Shown: in pieces, positions 9,051 through 20,325 of the stretch
Layout: every line of letters starts with the position of its first letter
Position numbering within the stretch: the first letter of the stretch is position 1
Source: Bacteroidota bacterium
Lineage (GTDB): Bacteria > Bacteroidota > Bacteroidia > UKL13-3
Reading direction: 5' to 3'
DNA: 64,000 bases
Assembly (NCBI GenBank): GCA_027491085.1
Contig: JAIXWW010000011.1
Span: 310,001 to 374,000 of the forward strand
The notes under the pieces: model-generated
What the model saw: only the letters and a program-made list of their open reading frames with translations
Told to the model about the DNA's origin: nothing
Databases searched by the model: none
Position numbers and translations under genes: made by a program

Positions 9051-10432
9051 ATAATAAAGTTATCGAAGGAGTTTATGTTAGGAAAATAAATACTCATTTT
9101 GGTTCCTTTACCAATTTCAGATGTTGCAATGATTTTACCTTGATGGGTTTCTACAATTTTTTTAACCAAACTTAATCCAATTCCATGACCTTGAATATGC
9201 CTAATATTGTTTGAGCGGTAAAAGGATTCGAAAATATGTGAAATATCCTCTTTGCTGATGCCCAAACCCTGGTCAATAACTGTAATAGTCATAAACTCAT
9301 TATTACAATTAAAATTCACATTGCAAGTTGGATTTTTGTTGAATTTACAAGCATTATCCATAACATTCATTAATGCAGAGCGAAGTAAAACATAATTACC
9401 TCTAAGAAATAAAGTACTTTCATTCTCTAAAATATCATTAATATTAAGAATTACATTGTACTTTTTGTTTTTTGCTAATTCAGTAACACAATCATCAAGC
9501 AAGTCAATTATATTAATATTTTCATAACTAGTATTGGGGAAATTGGCATTTGCACTTGCTAAACTTGCTAAACCATTAATTAAATTAATTTGATTGTTAA
9601 TATCATCTAGAAGTGATGCAAACGTTTTAATATACGTTTCTGTTGTTCTAGGCTTTAATAATAAAACTTCTATCTGACCTTTCATAACAGTTAATGGCGT
9701 TCTAAACTCATGTGAGGCATTTGATACAAAGGTTTTCTGAAGTTTAAAAGAGTTTTCCAACCTATCTAAAACTTGATTAAACGTAATAGCCAATTTTGCA
9801 ATTTCATCTTTCCCGTTTCCTTCATCTACCCTTTCAAACAAATTAGTTTCTGATATTTTTTCAACTTGGTTGATTACTTTTTTAATTGGATTTAGTGCTT
9901 GTTCAGCAAAATACCTGCCTAAAAAAATAGTAGTAGCAATTCCAAGTATTACTAAGGTTACTAAACTAATTTCTAAAGCTTCCATTTTAAGGCTTCCAAC
10001 CTCATCAATTGCCGATGTAATTACAGTGAAAGTTCTTCCTTTGTGTAAATAATTGTATGCCACATAAATGGTATCTGATTTTGCAAAGTTTACCTCATCT
10101 ATTAATTTTAGTTCTTCTCTGATAAACTTATCAATTGCCGGTTCAATATCCTTAGATTTAAAAAAAACAGAGCCATTTTCTTCATAAATTAACAGGATTT
10201 GTTTTGGGAATATATTTAAATTATGCTCAAAACTTAATTTAACAAGTTCTTTGTTAACTTCATTCGAATCTAGAATAGTAATTAATATTTTTTGGGTAGT
10301 TACTTTTAGCCTTTCATTAAATGTTGTTTCCCTGTATGAATTGGAAAATTTAAAAATAAATATTGAAAACAATACCAATAAAACAGATATTATTCCTGTA
10401 AACTTTAATGTAAGTACATTTTTTATATTCAT
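9047..10432 (-). CDS. Membrane sensor histidine kinase
   Basis: 461 residues. TM1 (~12-30), an extracytoplasmic sensor of ~120 residues, TM2 (~152-172), a HAMP linker with a conserved A-L-N-P-I-K-K, a HisKA domain with A-S-H-E-F-R-T-P-L-T (phospho-His, ~241), and a HATPase with N (DNACKFN), DQGLGI and GHGIGLSLV boxes. It pairs with the OmpR-type regulator just upstream (10502-11182), and together they form a CusRS/ArlRS-like two-component system. The signal sensed is unknown; no metal-efflux genes lie beside it. A terminator-like hairpin separates the two genes. Confidence 0.93.
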   Translation of the reverse strand: MNIKNVLTLKFTGIISVLLVLFSIFIFKFSNSYRETTFNERLKVTTQKILITILDSNEVNKELVKLSFEHNLNIFPKQILLIYEENGSVFFKSKDIEPAIDKFIREELKLIDEVNFAKSDTIYVAYNYLHKGRTFTVITSAIDEVGSLKMEALEISLVTLVILGIATTIFLGRYFAEQALNPIKKVINQVEKISETNLFERVDEGNGKDEIAKLAITFNQVLDRLENSFKLQKTFVSNASHEFRTPLTVMKGQIEVLLLKPRTTETYIKTFASLLDDINNQINLINGLASLASANANFPNTSYENINIIDLLDDCVTELAKNKKYNVILNINDILENESTLFLRGNYVLLRSALMNVMDNACKFNKNPTCNVNFNCNNEFMTITVIDQGLGISKEDISHIFESFYRSNNIRHIQGHGIGLSLVKKIVETHQGKIIATSEIGKGTKMSIYFPNINSFDNFII

Positions 10433-10453
10433 AAATATCTTTTGGGTAAAAAT

Positions 10454-10488
10454 AATAAAAGCTACTTAGAATCTAAGCAGCTTTTATT
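10454..10488 (-). terminator. Terminator or attenuator hairpin between regulator and kinase genes
   Basis: A 10-bp outer stem (10454-10463 with 10479-10488), one A/C mismatch, then a 6-bp inner stem, followed on the minus strand by a T-rich run. It lies between the regulator stop and the kinase ATG, so kinase expression may rely on read-through. Confidence 0.7.
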
Positions 10489-10501
10489 ATTTTAATAACT
10501 T

Positions 10502-11182
10502 TTAATCAGGCTCTTTCATTATATAACCCATACCTACCATTGTATAAATGAGTTTTAATGAAAATTCTTTATCTACCTTTTTACGTAAAAAATTTATATA
10601 AACATCAATAATATTTGTACCTGTATCAAAGTTCACATCCCAAACTTTTTCTGCAATTTCAGCACGTGAAATAACACGGTTTTTATTGCGTAATAAATAC
10701 TCTAATAAACTAAATTCCTTAGCAGTTAAGTCAATACTTTTACCTCCTCTGCGAACAACTTTTTTATATAAATCTAATTCCAGGTCAGCTAATTTCAAAA
10801 CTTTTTGGTCTTGTAAATTATCTGTGTACCTGTTACAAAGTGCTCTTAATCTCGCTACAAGTTCTCTAAATTCAAATGGCTTTACCAAATAATCATCGGC
10901 TCCAGCTTCAAGTCCAAGTACCTTATCATCTGTACTTCCAAGAGCTGTTAACATCAATATAGGTGCTTTTAAACCTTCTGTTCTCAACTGTTTACATAAG
11001 TCAATTCCGTTAATGTATGGAATTAATAAATCAAGTACAATTACATCGTAGTAATTATCAAGTGCCATTTTTTTTCCAAAAAATCCATCATAAGCAATTG
11101 TTACATCAAATGCTTGCTCTTCCAATCCTTGTTTTAAAAACGAGGCAACTTTAGGTTCGTCTTCTACTATTAATACTTTCAT
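10502..11182 (-). CDS. OmpR/PhoB-family response regulator
   Basis: 226 residues from the ATG at 11182, giving the typical M-K-V-L-I-V-E-D-E-P start; the ORF extends upstream to 11221 without RR homology. The receiver domain (1-120) has the acidic pair E-D, the phospho-acceptor Asp in V-L-D-L-L-I-P (~51), T in M-L-T-A (~79) and K in YLVKPF (~101). The winged-helix DNA-binding domain (130-225) has LTAKEFSLLEYL and a terminal Y-T-M-V-G-M-G-Y. It is first in the operon, with the cognate kinase downstream. Confidence 0.95.
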   Translation of the reverse strand: MKVLIVEDEPKVASFLKQGLEEQAFDVTIAYDGFFGKKMALDNYYDVIVLDLLIPYINGIDLCKQLRTEGLKAPILMLTALGSTDDKVLGLEAGADDYLVKPFEFRELVARLRALCNRYTDNLQDQKVLKLADLELDLYKKVVRRGGKSIDLTAKEFSLLEYLLRNKNRVISRAEIAEKVWDVNFDTGTNIIDVYINFLRKKVDKEFSLKLIYTMVGMGYIMKEPD

Positions 11183-11259
11183 TTTATTTTTTAATCTGAT
11201 TGCTATATCAACGCGTTGCATTATAACAGAATTAATAAGGAATTATTTTGACGTTATTT

Positions 11260-12534
11260 TTAATCTGCTGTTTGGGTCAATGTTTTTAAATATTCTTCTG
11301 GTGTAATACCATATTTGATCACTTTTCTTCGTTTGCCCACCAAAAGTGTTTGAGGCAAACCTCTAATTCCAAGTTTTTTATTTAGTATTTTATGCCCTAA
11401 AGCTATTGTATAATTAGCTTTGCTTTGACTACCAAATATTCTTACAGTATAACTTTTATTGGCGTACAAAAACATTATGACCCTTATACTACATGAATCA
11501 ATGGCTGCTATTTTTCGTAAAATGGCTGTATCCTTTTCAAAGTTTTTTGAAGTTAAGGAGGTAAAATACATGAATACTTGCTGCTTTCTTAATTTTTTTA
11601 AATTCTTTTTTTCTCCTCTGTGTGTTGTAATATTCACCTTGGGTATCTTTTTTCCAACAGCTATTTTACCAAATAATAAATCACTATTTGATAATTTTAT
11701 TTTCACATAATTCCCCAATGGGTCAGCTTCAATTATTTCGAATATTTTACCATTTTTTTCAAAGTAGTTATTCTTTTTATCTGAGCTTAATTTACTTGAA
11801 AACAAGTCGTTTGTTGTATCAAAAATAGAGTCGTTATAATTAATTACAATCAATCTATCGGTATCATTATCATTAAATCTACCATTAGAGTTACCATCAT
11901 GTAGCGCAATTCTAAAACTATCATCATTTAGTTTTACTATTCCGCTTTTGGCCAAATATCGCTGTTCTCTATAAGTGTAATCAAGGCCTATAAATGTTCT
12001 GTCCTTGTAATAATAATTATAGTATTCATCTTTGTATTTTCTTAAATCAAGTTTTCCAAACAACATTGTTCTTGTTAATGTTATTCTGTTTTTGCCATTC
12101 TTATCATCACCTATTTCTATTTCAATTCCTTTGTTAGAAAAATAAGGAAGAGTTCTTTTTTCATCATCAGTAAAATCAAAATTTTGGTTATTATCAACCC
12201 AAAGTGTTGCTGCTACAGTATTGTAATCAGATACTAACACAGTTACAAAACCTGGATTTAGTAAATTTGAAGAACCTGTAAAAAACAAATAACCATATGC
12301 ATAATTTCTGTAACCTTGAGGTTTTTTTATAATTATGTCAACAGAAGGTCTGAGGTCTTCAAAATCTAAACTTTTTATAGTATCGCCCCGCACTTTAAAC
12401 AAGGCCAACGTGTTTTCGTATTTATGAAACCTATCGTCTTTTCCCCAAGTATCTAAATTTACTGTAATCACATCGTTTTGCGCTAATAAGCCAAACGTTT
12501 TAAACAATAATAATATTAAAAATATACGTTTCAT
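11260..12534 (-). CDS. Exported protein with degenerate thioredoxin-like C-terminal domain
   Basis: 424 residues, with a signal peptide (~1-18, ending L-L-A-Q). Residues ~20-280 are a beta-rich, Asp/Asn-rich region I do not recognise, with D-x-N-x-N-x-D-F-style turns such as DNNQNFDFTDDE that resemble calcium-binding loops. Residues ~290-420 read like a TlpA/AhpC thioredoxin fold: G-K-K-I-P-K-V-N-I, then V-F-M-Y-F-T-S-L, and a cis-Pro site in G-L-P-Q-T-L-L-V. The CXXC position is occupied by T-S-L-T-S-K, so thiol-disulphide chemistry is unlikely. It may be a substrate-binding or structural relative of TlpA proteins. The specific role is unknown. Confidence 0.7.
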   Translation of the reverse strand: MKRIFLILLLFKTFGLLAQNDVITVNLDTWGKDDRFHKYENTLALFKVRGDTIKSLDFEDLRPSVDIIIKKPQGYRNYAYGYLFFTGSSNLLNPGFVTVLVSDYNTVAATLWVDNNQNFDFTDDEKRTLPYFSNKGIEIEIGDDKNGKNRITLTRTMLFGKLDLRKYKDEYYNYYYKDRTFIGLDYTYREQRYLAKSGIVKLNDDSFRIALHDGNSNGRFNDNDTDRLIVINYNDSIFDTTNDLFSSKLSSDKKNNYFEKNGKIFEIIEADPLGNYVKIKLSNSDLLFGKIAVGKKIPKVNITTHRGEKKNLKKLRKQQVFMYFTSLTSKNFEKDTAILRKIAAIDSCSIRVIMFLYANKSYTVRIFGSQSKANYTIALGHKILNKKLGIRGLPQTLLVGKRRKVIKYGITPEEYLKTLTQTAD

Positions 12535-12540
12535 TTTTGC

Positions 12541-14679
<2,139 letters not shown>

Positions 14680-14730
14680 TTATCAATTAAATAATGTTAA
14701 ACAATTTACCTTTGAGCCAAAATTAGCGGC

Positions 14731-15201
14731 ATGCAAAAGCTCCTCCAAAACTTTAAAACCAAATTTATTCAAATTTTCACTTACGGATTAACACCTTTTC
14801 AACTAGCGCTAACAATAAGTTTTGGAGTAACTTTAGGCTTGTTTCCTTTTATTGGATTAACCTCTGTTTTGTGCTTTATTTTTGCGTTTATTTTCAGGCT
14901 AAATATCATTGTAATTCAGTTGGTCAATTGGTTAGTTGCGCCATTACAGCTAATTATGTTAGTGCCTTTTTACCAGTTGGGTAACTATTTCAGCATCCAT
15001 TTATTTAAAACAGAAGTCATTAAATTAGAAATTGAATTATTTGCGAAAAATGCCTTTTTACAAAAATTACTTACTTTAATAAATTCACAAATTTCAGCCA
15101 TTTTAGGCTGGTTGGTTATATGTATTCCAATTGGTTTGGTGGTTTATTTTTTCAGTTTATTTGCCTACAAACAATTTTTAGCCCGCAGAAAAAAAATTTA
15201 G
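14731..15201 (+). CDS. DUF2062 domain membrane protein
   Basis: 156 residues with three to four hydrophobic spans (~25-45, 48-75, 80-100 and 125-145). The FSVTLG-like F-G-V-T-L-G-L-F-P-F-I-G motif and the following N-W-L-V-A-P-L-Q-L block are DUF2062 features. In many Bacteroidota this domain stands alone, elsewhere it is fused to glycosyltransferases; its function is not established. ATG start. It is 83 bp upstream of the DUF2461 gene on the same strand. Confidence 0.82.
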   Translation: MQKLLQNFKTKFIQIFTYGLTPFQLALTISFGVTLGLFPFIGLTSVLCFIFAFIFRLNIIVIQLVNWLVAPLQLIMLVPFYQLGNYFSIHLFKTEVIKLEIELFAKNAFLQKLLTLINSQISAILGWLVICIPIGLVVYFFSLFAYKQFLARRKKI

Positions 15202-15283
15202 TAGCAATAATTTCTCCCAATCAAACAATTTTCTGTTTCATTTATTTGATATTTTATAATATTGAATTTTAATTACTACAAAA

Positions 15284-15943
15284 ATGGATGTACAAGCGCT
15301 TTTAGGTTTTTTAAATAATTTACAGCAAAACAATAACAAAGATTGGTTTGATTTAAACCGACCTGAATACGAAAAATTGCGTAAAGATTGGCTTGAGTTG
15401 GTATCGAATTTAATAACTCAAACAGCAGCCTTTGACCCAGAAATGGCCGATTTAGACCCTAAAAAATGTATTTTTAGAATTAATAGAGATGTGCGTTTTT
15501 CGGCAAATAAAAATCCATATAAAAACAACTTTGGAATAAGTTTAAGCAAAGGTGGTAAAGCAGCCGATTTTTGCGGATATTATGTTCACATACAACCAAG
15601 CGAATGCTTTATAGCTGGCGGTTCTTACCAACCTATGCCCGATAAATTGGCCGCCATTAGACAAGAGATTGATTATAATTTTGAAGAATTTAAAGGCATT
15701 ATTGAACACAAAGATTTTGTTAAACATTTTGGCACTTTAACTGGCGATAAATTACAACGTCCACCAAAAGGTTACGATGCCGAAAACCCTGCCATTGAAT
15801 TTATCAAGCACAAAGGTTTTTTAGCTTATTTACCCATAAAAGATAAAGGATTAACCGAAAAAGAATTATTGAGCCAATGCCAAAGTGCATTCAAAGCAAT
15901 GAAACCTTTGAACGATTTTTTAAATAGAGCTATTTTAGGTTAA
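15284..15943 (+). CDS. DUF2461 family protein
   Basis: 219 residues, cytoplasmic, no signal. It has the TIGR02453/DUF2461 signatures: an N-terminal LxFLxxLxxNNxKxWFxxNRxxYE pattern (here L-N-N-L-Q-Q-N-N-N-K-D-W-F), RFSANKNPYKNNFG, and YYVHIQPSECFIAGG. The biochemical role of this widespread family is unknown. Its stop codon is followed within 10 bp by the REP-like repeat block, a common location for REP elements. Confidence 0.9.
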   Translation: MDVQALLGFLNNLQQNNNKDWFDLNRPEYEKLRKDWLELVSNLITQTAAFDPEMADLDPKKCIFRINRDVRFSANKNPYKNNFGISLSKGGKAADFCGYYVHIQPSECFIAGGSYQPMPDKLAAIRQEIDYNFEEFKGIIEHKDFVKHFGTLTGDKLQRPPKGYDAENPAIEFIKHKGFLAYLPIKDKGLTEKELLSQCQSAFKAMKPLNDFLNRAILG

Positions 15944-15950
15944 TACCACT

Positions 15951-16205
15951 TCCGTCAGACGCTTAATAAGCCTTTGCGCTGCTCAGCGTCAGACGGATTG
16001 ACTAATCGAAAACTTCCGTCAGACGCTTTACAAGCTATTGCTAAGCCCAACGTCAGACGGATTAACTTACAACACAAAATTATCAAAACATCCGTCAGAC
16101 GCTTAATAAGCCTTTGCGCTGCTCAGCGTCAGACGGATTGACTAATCGAAAACTTCCGCCAGACGCTTTACAAGCTATTGCTAAGCCCAACGTCAGACAG
16201 ATTAA
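15951..16205. repeat. REP-like block: two ~140-bp copies, each with two imperfect hairpins
   Basis: Bases 15951-16090 are repeated almost exactly from 16091 to ~16205. Each copy holds two elements of ~47 bp that begin TCCGTCAGACGC (or TTCCGTCAGACGC) and end CGTCAGACGGA. The arms pair except for a central A-A mismatch, and each CGTCAGACG is itself an odd palindrome. The second copy has small changes (CCGCCAGACG, GACAGA). The core matches, in reverse complement, the CGTCTGACG arrays around the RAYT gene at 61145-61738, so this is probably a remote member of the same family. It fills the gap between the DUF2461 and photolyase genes. Confidence 0.88.
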
Positions 16206-16259
16206 CTAATAACCCAAAACTATCTAAAACATTAACTCCAAAATTAGGTTTAAGTTTCT

Positions 16260-17795
16260 GTGATAACACTTAAACTAATTCTTGGCGACCAACTAAATTT
16301 GGACCATTCGTGGTTTAAAACTGTAAATAATAATACCATTTTTTGCCTTTTTGAAATGAGGCAAGAAACCGATTATGTAACACATCATATTCAAAAAATA
16401 GTTGGCTTTTTTGCGGCAATGCGCCACTTTGCCCAAAATTTAGAAAAAGCAGGGCATACAGTAATTTATTATAAAATAAATGATGCTAAAAACACCCAAT
16501 CGCTTACCAATAATATTTTACAAATTATCCATGAAAATAATATTGAACAATTTGAATATCAGCTACCCGATGAATACCGCTTGGATGAACAATTAAAAGA
16601 CTTTTGTAGCAAATTAAACATTCCATATTCTGTAGCCAATACCGAACATTTTTTAAGTGAACGAGATACAGTAGCACAACTTTTTGAAGGTAAAAAACAA
16701 ATTTTAATGGAAACTTTTTACCGTCAAATGCGCAAGCAATACAATATTTTATTAGAGCCCGATGGAAAACCAATTGGTGGCAAATGGAACTATGATGCCG
16801 ATAACCGCAATAAATGGAAAGGCACTCCAATCGAACCAAAACACAACGCCATTTCGAACAATTTAGAAAGTATTTTTGAGGGAGTTAAAGTTAGCGGGGC
16901 CAAGTATTTTGGCAATATAAACGCGAAGGAATTTAACTGGCCAATAAACTTAGAACAAGCCAATACCATTTTAGATTATTTTATCCAACATTCGCTGCCT
17001 TATTTTGGTCAATTTCAAGATGCAATGAGTCAAAAAGCGCAATTGCTTTTTCACTCACGGTTGTCGTTTGCTTTAAATACAAAAATCATTTCGCCATTAT
17101 ATGTAGTTCAAAAATGTATTGTAGCTTGGTTGGCCAAACCTGCATTGATTTCATTATCACAAATTGAAGGATTTGTGAGGCAAATAATTGGTTGGCGTGA
17201 ATACATGCGTGGAATTTATTGGTGGAAAATGCCTGAATATGAAACCCTCAATTATTTTAACCACCAAACCAAACTTCCTGAATATTTTTGGACAGGTAAT
17301 ACCAAAATGAATTGCGTAAAAAATGCGGTTCAAAACAGTTTGGATAATGCTTATGCGCATCACATTCAGCGATTGATGGTTACAGGTAATTTTACTCTTT
17401 TGGCAGGAATTGACCCGAGCGAAGTAGATAATTGGTATTTAGGTATTTATATTGACGCCATTCAATGGGTAGAAATTACCAATACGCGCGGCATGAGTCA
17501 GTTTGCCGATGGAGGAATTGTGGGTAGCAAACCTTATGTTTCATCGGCCAATTATATTGATAAAATGAGCGATTACTGTGGTAATTGCCAATATGATAAA
17601 AAACTAAAATATGGTAAAAATGCTTGTCCATTTAATAGTTTGTATTGGCATTTTTACGAACGCAATCGTCCATTGCTCGAAAAAAACAACCGCATTGGCA
17701 TGATGTACAATGTGTTAAACCGAATGGCAAGCGAAGAAAAACAAAAAACATTAGCTCAAGCCGACTATTATTTAGCCAATTTAGAAAATTTGTAA
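16260..17795 (+). CDS. FeS-type (6-4) photolyase / cryptochrome-related protein
   Basis: 511 residues. GTG start chosen because it gives the family N terminus (T-L-K-L-I-L-G-D-Q-L) and no ATG fits. It resembles the deoxyribodipyrimidine-photolyase-related (FeS-BCP, PhrB) family, which repairs UV (6-4) photoproducts with light using FAD and an iron-sulphur cluster. Visible marks: ILGDQL at the start, the FAD-domain stretch Q-I-I-G-W-R-E-Y-M-R-G (~315), MVTGNFTLLAG (~375), N-T-R-G-M-S-Q-F-A-D-G-G (~410), and four cluster cysteines, one in K-M-N-C-V-K and then C440-x2-C443-x12-C456. Spacing agrees with the known PhrB cluster. It lies directly behind the REP block. Confidence 0.92.
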   Translation: MITLKLILGDQLNLDHSWFKTVNNNTIFCLFEMRQETDYVTHHIQKIVGFFAAMRHFAQNLEKAGHTVIYYKINDAKNTQSLTNNILQIIHENNIEQFEYQLPDEYRLDEQLKDFCSKLNIPYSVANTEHFLSERDTVAQLFEGKKQILMETFYRQMRKQYNILLEPDGKPIGGKWNYDADNRNKWKGTPIEPKHNAISNNLESIFEGVKVSGAKYFGNINAKEFNWPINLEQANTILDYFIQHSLPYFGQFQDAMSQKAQLLFHSRLSFALNTKIISPLYVVQKCIVAWLAKPALISLSQIEGFVRQIIGWREYMRGIYWWKMPEYETLNYFNHQTKLPEYFWTGNTKMNCVKNAVQNSLDNAYAHHIQRLMVTGNFTLLAGIDPSEVDNWYLGIYIDAIQWVEITNTRGMSQFADGGIVGSKPYVSSANYIDKMSDYCGNCQYDKKLKYGKNACPFNSLYWHFYERNRPLLEKNNRIGMMYNVLNRMASEEKQKTLAQADYYLANLENL

Positions 17796-17886
17796 ACCCT
17801 TCATTCAAAAATAAACTTTCAAGCTAAATTCCTTATTTTTTGGCATATCAATTAAATTGATTTAGCTTCGCGCCAGAATTATTGCT

Positions 17887-18234
17887 ATGCAAATACAATT
17901 ATTAAAATCAAAAATACACCGCGTAAAAGTTACGCAAACAGAGTTGCATTACGTAGGCAGCATATCTATTGACGAAGATTTGATGGATGCAGCCAATATG
18001 ATAGAAAACGAAAAAGTTCAAGTAGTTAATGTAAACAATGGCGAACGCTTAGAAACTTACATTATAAAAGGCGAAAGAGGTTCAGGCATGATTTGCTTAA
18101 ATGGTCCTGCGGCTCGCAAGGCTGCCGTTGGCGATCCTGTTATCATTATATCGTATTGCAGCATGGATTTTGAAGAGGCAAAAAAATACCAACCTATTGC
18201 CGTTTACACCGACCACAATAACAAATTAAACTAA
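17887..18234 (+). CDS. panD: Aspartate 1-decarboxylase
   Basis: 115 residues. Makes beta-alanine from aspartate for pantothenate and coenzyme A. The self-cleavage site is visible as Y-V-G-S-I-S-I-D (Gly24-Ser25), where the Ser becomes the pyruvoyl cofactor. K9 in K-S-K-I-H-R and the N-G-P-A-A-R-K loop near residue 72 are also family features. Standard family length. It is four bases from the next gene, with which it is likely co-transcribed; no other pan genes are in view. Confidence 0.96.
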   Translation: MQIQLLKSKIHRVKVTQTELHYVGSISIDEDLMDAANMIENEKVQVVNVNNGERLETYIIKGERGSGMICLNGPAARKAAVGDPVIIISYCSMDFEEAKKYQPIAVYTDHNNKLN

Positions 18235-18238
18235 TTAA

Positions 18239-19231
18239 ATGCTTAAAAAGGTAATTCAATATTTAGTCATTCTTTTAGTAGGTGGCGGGTTTATGTATTA
18301 CGTTTTTAAAGACCAAAATTGGGCCGAACTTTGGCAAAAAATTGCAACTGCCAATTTATGGTGGTTAAGCGTTGGCCTTCTGGTTTCTATATTTAGCCAT
18401 TGGTTAAGAGCATACCGTGCGGTATTGATGTACGATGCCATGAATTACAAAATAAAAACCAGTAACAGTTTTTATGCAGTATTAATTGGCTATATGATGA
18501 ATTATTTTATTCCGCGCGCAGGTGAGGTAGCTCGTTGTGCCAGTTTAAACAAATCAGATAATCTACCAGTTGAAAAATCGTTGGGAAGCGTAGTTACTGA
18601 GCGCATTTTCGATGTTATCATCATGCTGTTTTTATTGGGTTTGGTTTTCCTAATCCAGTTTAATTTAATTTGGGATTTTATTCAAAAAGCTTTAGCCAAT
18701 AACCAAACGCAAGCTGCAACCAATAACTTTCCAATCAAATGGATTTTATTGGGTTTAATTATAATTTTAGCTGCGGTAGCTTTTGTGCTGCGCAATAAAA
18801 TAAAATCACATCCTTTATTTACCAAAATACTAGGCGTATTAAAAGGCTTTACCGATGGTTTATTGAGCATCAAAAACGTAAAAAAACCATATCTGTTTGT
18901 ATTTTTATCAATTAGTATTTGGGCTTGTTACATATTAATGATGTATTTCTGCTTTTTTGCATTGCAAAGCACCGAACATTTAAACTTTGCAGCATGCTTA
19001 ACAGTATTTGCCATTGGTTCTATTGGTGTGGCATTGCCAGCACCGGGAGCAGGAGCAGGAACTTACCATTATTTTATTAGCCAAAGTTTATTACTTTTTG
19101 GTGTAGCCTCAGCCGATGGAGTAGCATATGCCACCATGGTTCATGGCGCTCAAATGGTTTTATTAATTGCCTTAGGTTTAATAAGTAGCTTGATTTTATT
19201 TTTGAAAAAAAGTAAACTAATTGGCAATTGA
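18239..19231 (+). CDS. Flippase-like integral membrane protein (UPF0104 / LPG synthase TM domain)
   Basis: 330 residues with about eight hydrophobic helices. It contains H-W-L-R-A-Y-R (~57), N-Y-F-I-P-R-A-G-E-V-A-R-C (~90, the most conserved loop of the family) and P-A-P-G-A-G-A-G-T-Y-H (~275), as in the flippase domain of MprF and stand-alone homologues in Bacteroidota. It probably moves or exports a lipid; substrate unknown. ATG at 18239, four bases after the panD stop, suggests translational coupling. Confidence 0.88.
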   Translation: MLKKVIQYLVILLVGGGFMYYVFKDQNWAELWQKIATANLWWLSVGLLVSIFSHWLRAYRAVLMYDAMNYKIKTSNSFYAVLIGYMMNYFIPRAGEVARCASLNKSDNLPVEKSLGSVVTERIFDVIIMLFLLGLVFLIQFNLIWDFIQKALANNQTQAATNNFPIKWILLGLIIILAAVAFVLRNKIKSHPLFTKILGVLKGFTDGLLSIKNVKKPYLFVFLSISIWACYILMMYFCFFALQSTEHLNFAACLTVFAIGSIGVALPAPGAGAGTYHYFISQSLLLFGVASADGVAYATMVHGAQMVLLIALGLISSLILFLKKSKLIGN

Positions 19232-19248
19232 CAATAGGCAATAAGCAA
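19225..19248. repeat. Short dispersed repeat, copy 1
   Basis: CAATTGACAATAGGCAATAA plus GCAA. An 18-base part of it (GCAATTGACAATAGGCAA) recurs at 20275-20292 after the next gene, so the hydrolase gene is bracketed by it. The copy overlaps the end of the flippase-like gene. Confidence 0.6.
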
Positions 19249-19317
19249 AAAAATAAAAAGCAATTGGCGATTGATGGACTTGTCTAAACATGAATCTTAA
19301 ATATAAATAACCAAATT

Positions 19318-20247
19318 ATGAAGAGAGTTGCAGTTTTTTTTAGTGCGTTTTTTTTAACACTCAATCTTCTTGCTCAGAAATCAGAGGTTGTTTATAGTAA
19401 TCCTAAAGATACAAATTCAAATTACTACATTGCTTACAAACCGTCAATTGAACCAACAGGATTATTATTACTTTTAACCAGTTTTGGAGAAACACCACAA
19501 AATGCAGCCAAGGAAACAACTATTCAAACTGTAGCTGCTAAAAACGGATTAATTACTGTTTTTGCATCATTGCAATATGGAACACAAACTTTTTTTATTG
19601 ATTCATTATCTCAATTAAACTTAGATGCATTAATTCCAACTATTCAAAAAAAATATAATTTAACCGATAAGCCACTTTATTTAGGTGGATTTTCTCTAGG
19701 TGGTTCAGGTATTATAAAATATGCTGAAAGGGCTTACAGTTCAAAAACTTTAATCAAACCAAAAGCAATTTTTGCCATTGATGCACCGATAGATTTTGAA
19801 AAAATGTATTACAGTTTGGAGTATGCCGCAAAGTACAGCACGGTTAATATTGCAAAAATGGAAGCTGATTATTTTATAAAACGATTACAATACGAATTTC
19901 AAAGTACTCCCTACATTGACAAAACGCCTTTTCATATCATTTCTCCTTTTTCATTTTCAGACACCAATCAAACAAACATTCAGCATTTAAAAGATTGCCC
20001 AATTTTGCTTATTTCTGAACCAGATATTATATGGCAAATGGAAGAAAGAAACAGAAGTATGTATGATTTGAATACACTTGATGCTTCAATGGTTATTAAT
20101 GCACTGAGGTTAATGGGTAATAAAAATGCTAAATTGGTTTTGACTAATAACAAAGGTTATCGCTTACTAACAGGGAGAAAAAATCCACATTCTTGGTCAA
20201 TTGCAGATGCTGAGGAAACGGTTAATTGGCTGATTAATTTTAAATAA
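19318..20247 (+). CDS. Exported alpha/beta-hydrolase-like protein
   Basis: 309 residues with a signal peptide (1-19, ending L-L-A-Q). The nucleophile elbow is G-G-F-S-L-G-G-S-G (Ser ~127), with an upstream beta-strand LLLLLTSFGE (~50) in the oxyanion position and a late H in K-N-P-H-S-W-S (~293) as the catalytic His. The fold resembles secreted esterase/PHB-depolymerase-like enzymes; the substrate is not evident. It stands alone between short repeat copies at 19225 and 20275. The fold is read by eye and is moderately certain. Confidence 0.72.
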   Translation: MKRVAVFFSAFFLTLNLLAQKSEVVYSNPKDTNSNYYIAYKPSIEPTGLLLLLTSFGETPQNAAKETTIQTVAAKNGLITVFASLQYGTQTFFIDSLSQLNLDALIPTIQKKYNLTDKPLYLGGFSLGGSGIIKYAERAYSSKTLIKPKAIFAIDAPIDFEKMYYSLEYAAKYSTVNIAKMEADYFIKRLQYEFQSTPYIDKTPFHIISPFSFSDTNQTNIQHLKDCPILLISEPDIIWQMEERNRSMYDLNTLDASMVINALRLMGNKNAKLVLTNNKGYRLLTGRKNPHSWSIADAEETVNWLINFK

Positions 20248-20274
20248 GCAATAAGCAATTGACAATAGGCAAAA

Positions 20275-20292
20275 TAATCAACCCGAAATAAA
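20275..20292. repeat. Short dispersed repeat, copy 2
   Basis: GCAATTGACAATAGGCAA, matching part of the copy at 19225-19248. It lies between the hydrolase and the heptose adenylyltransferase genes. Confidence 0.55.
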
Positions 20293-20325
20293 CAAACTCG
20301 CAATAAATAACCCACAACATAATCC

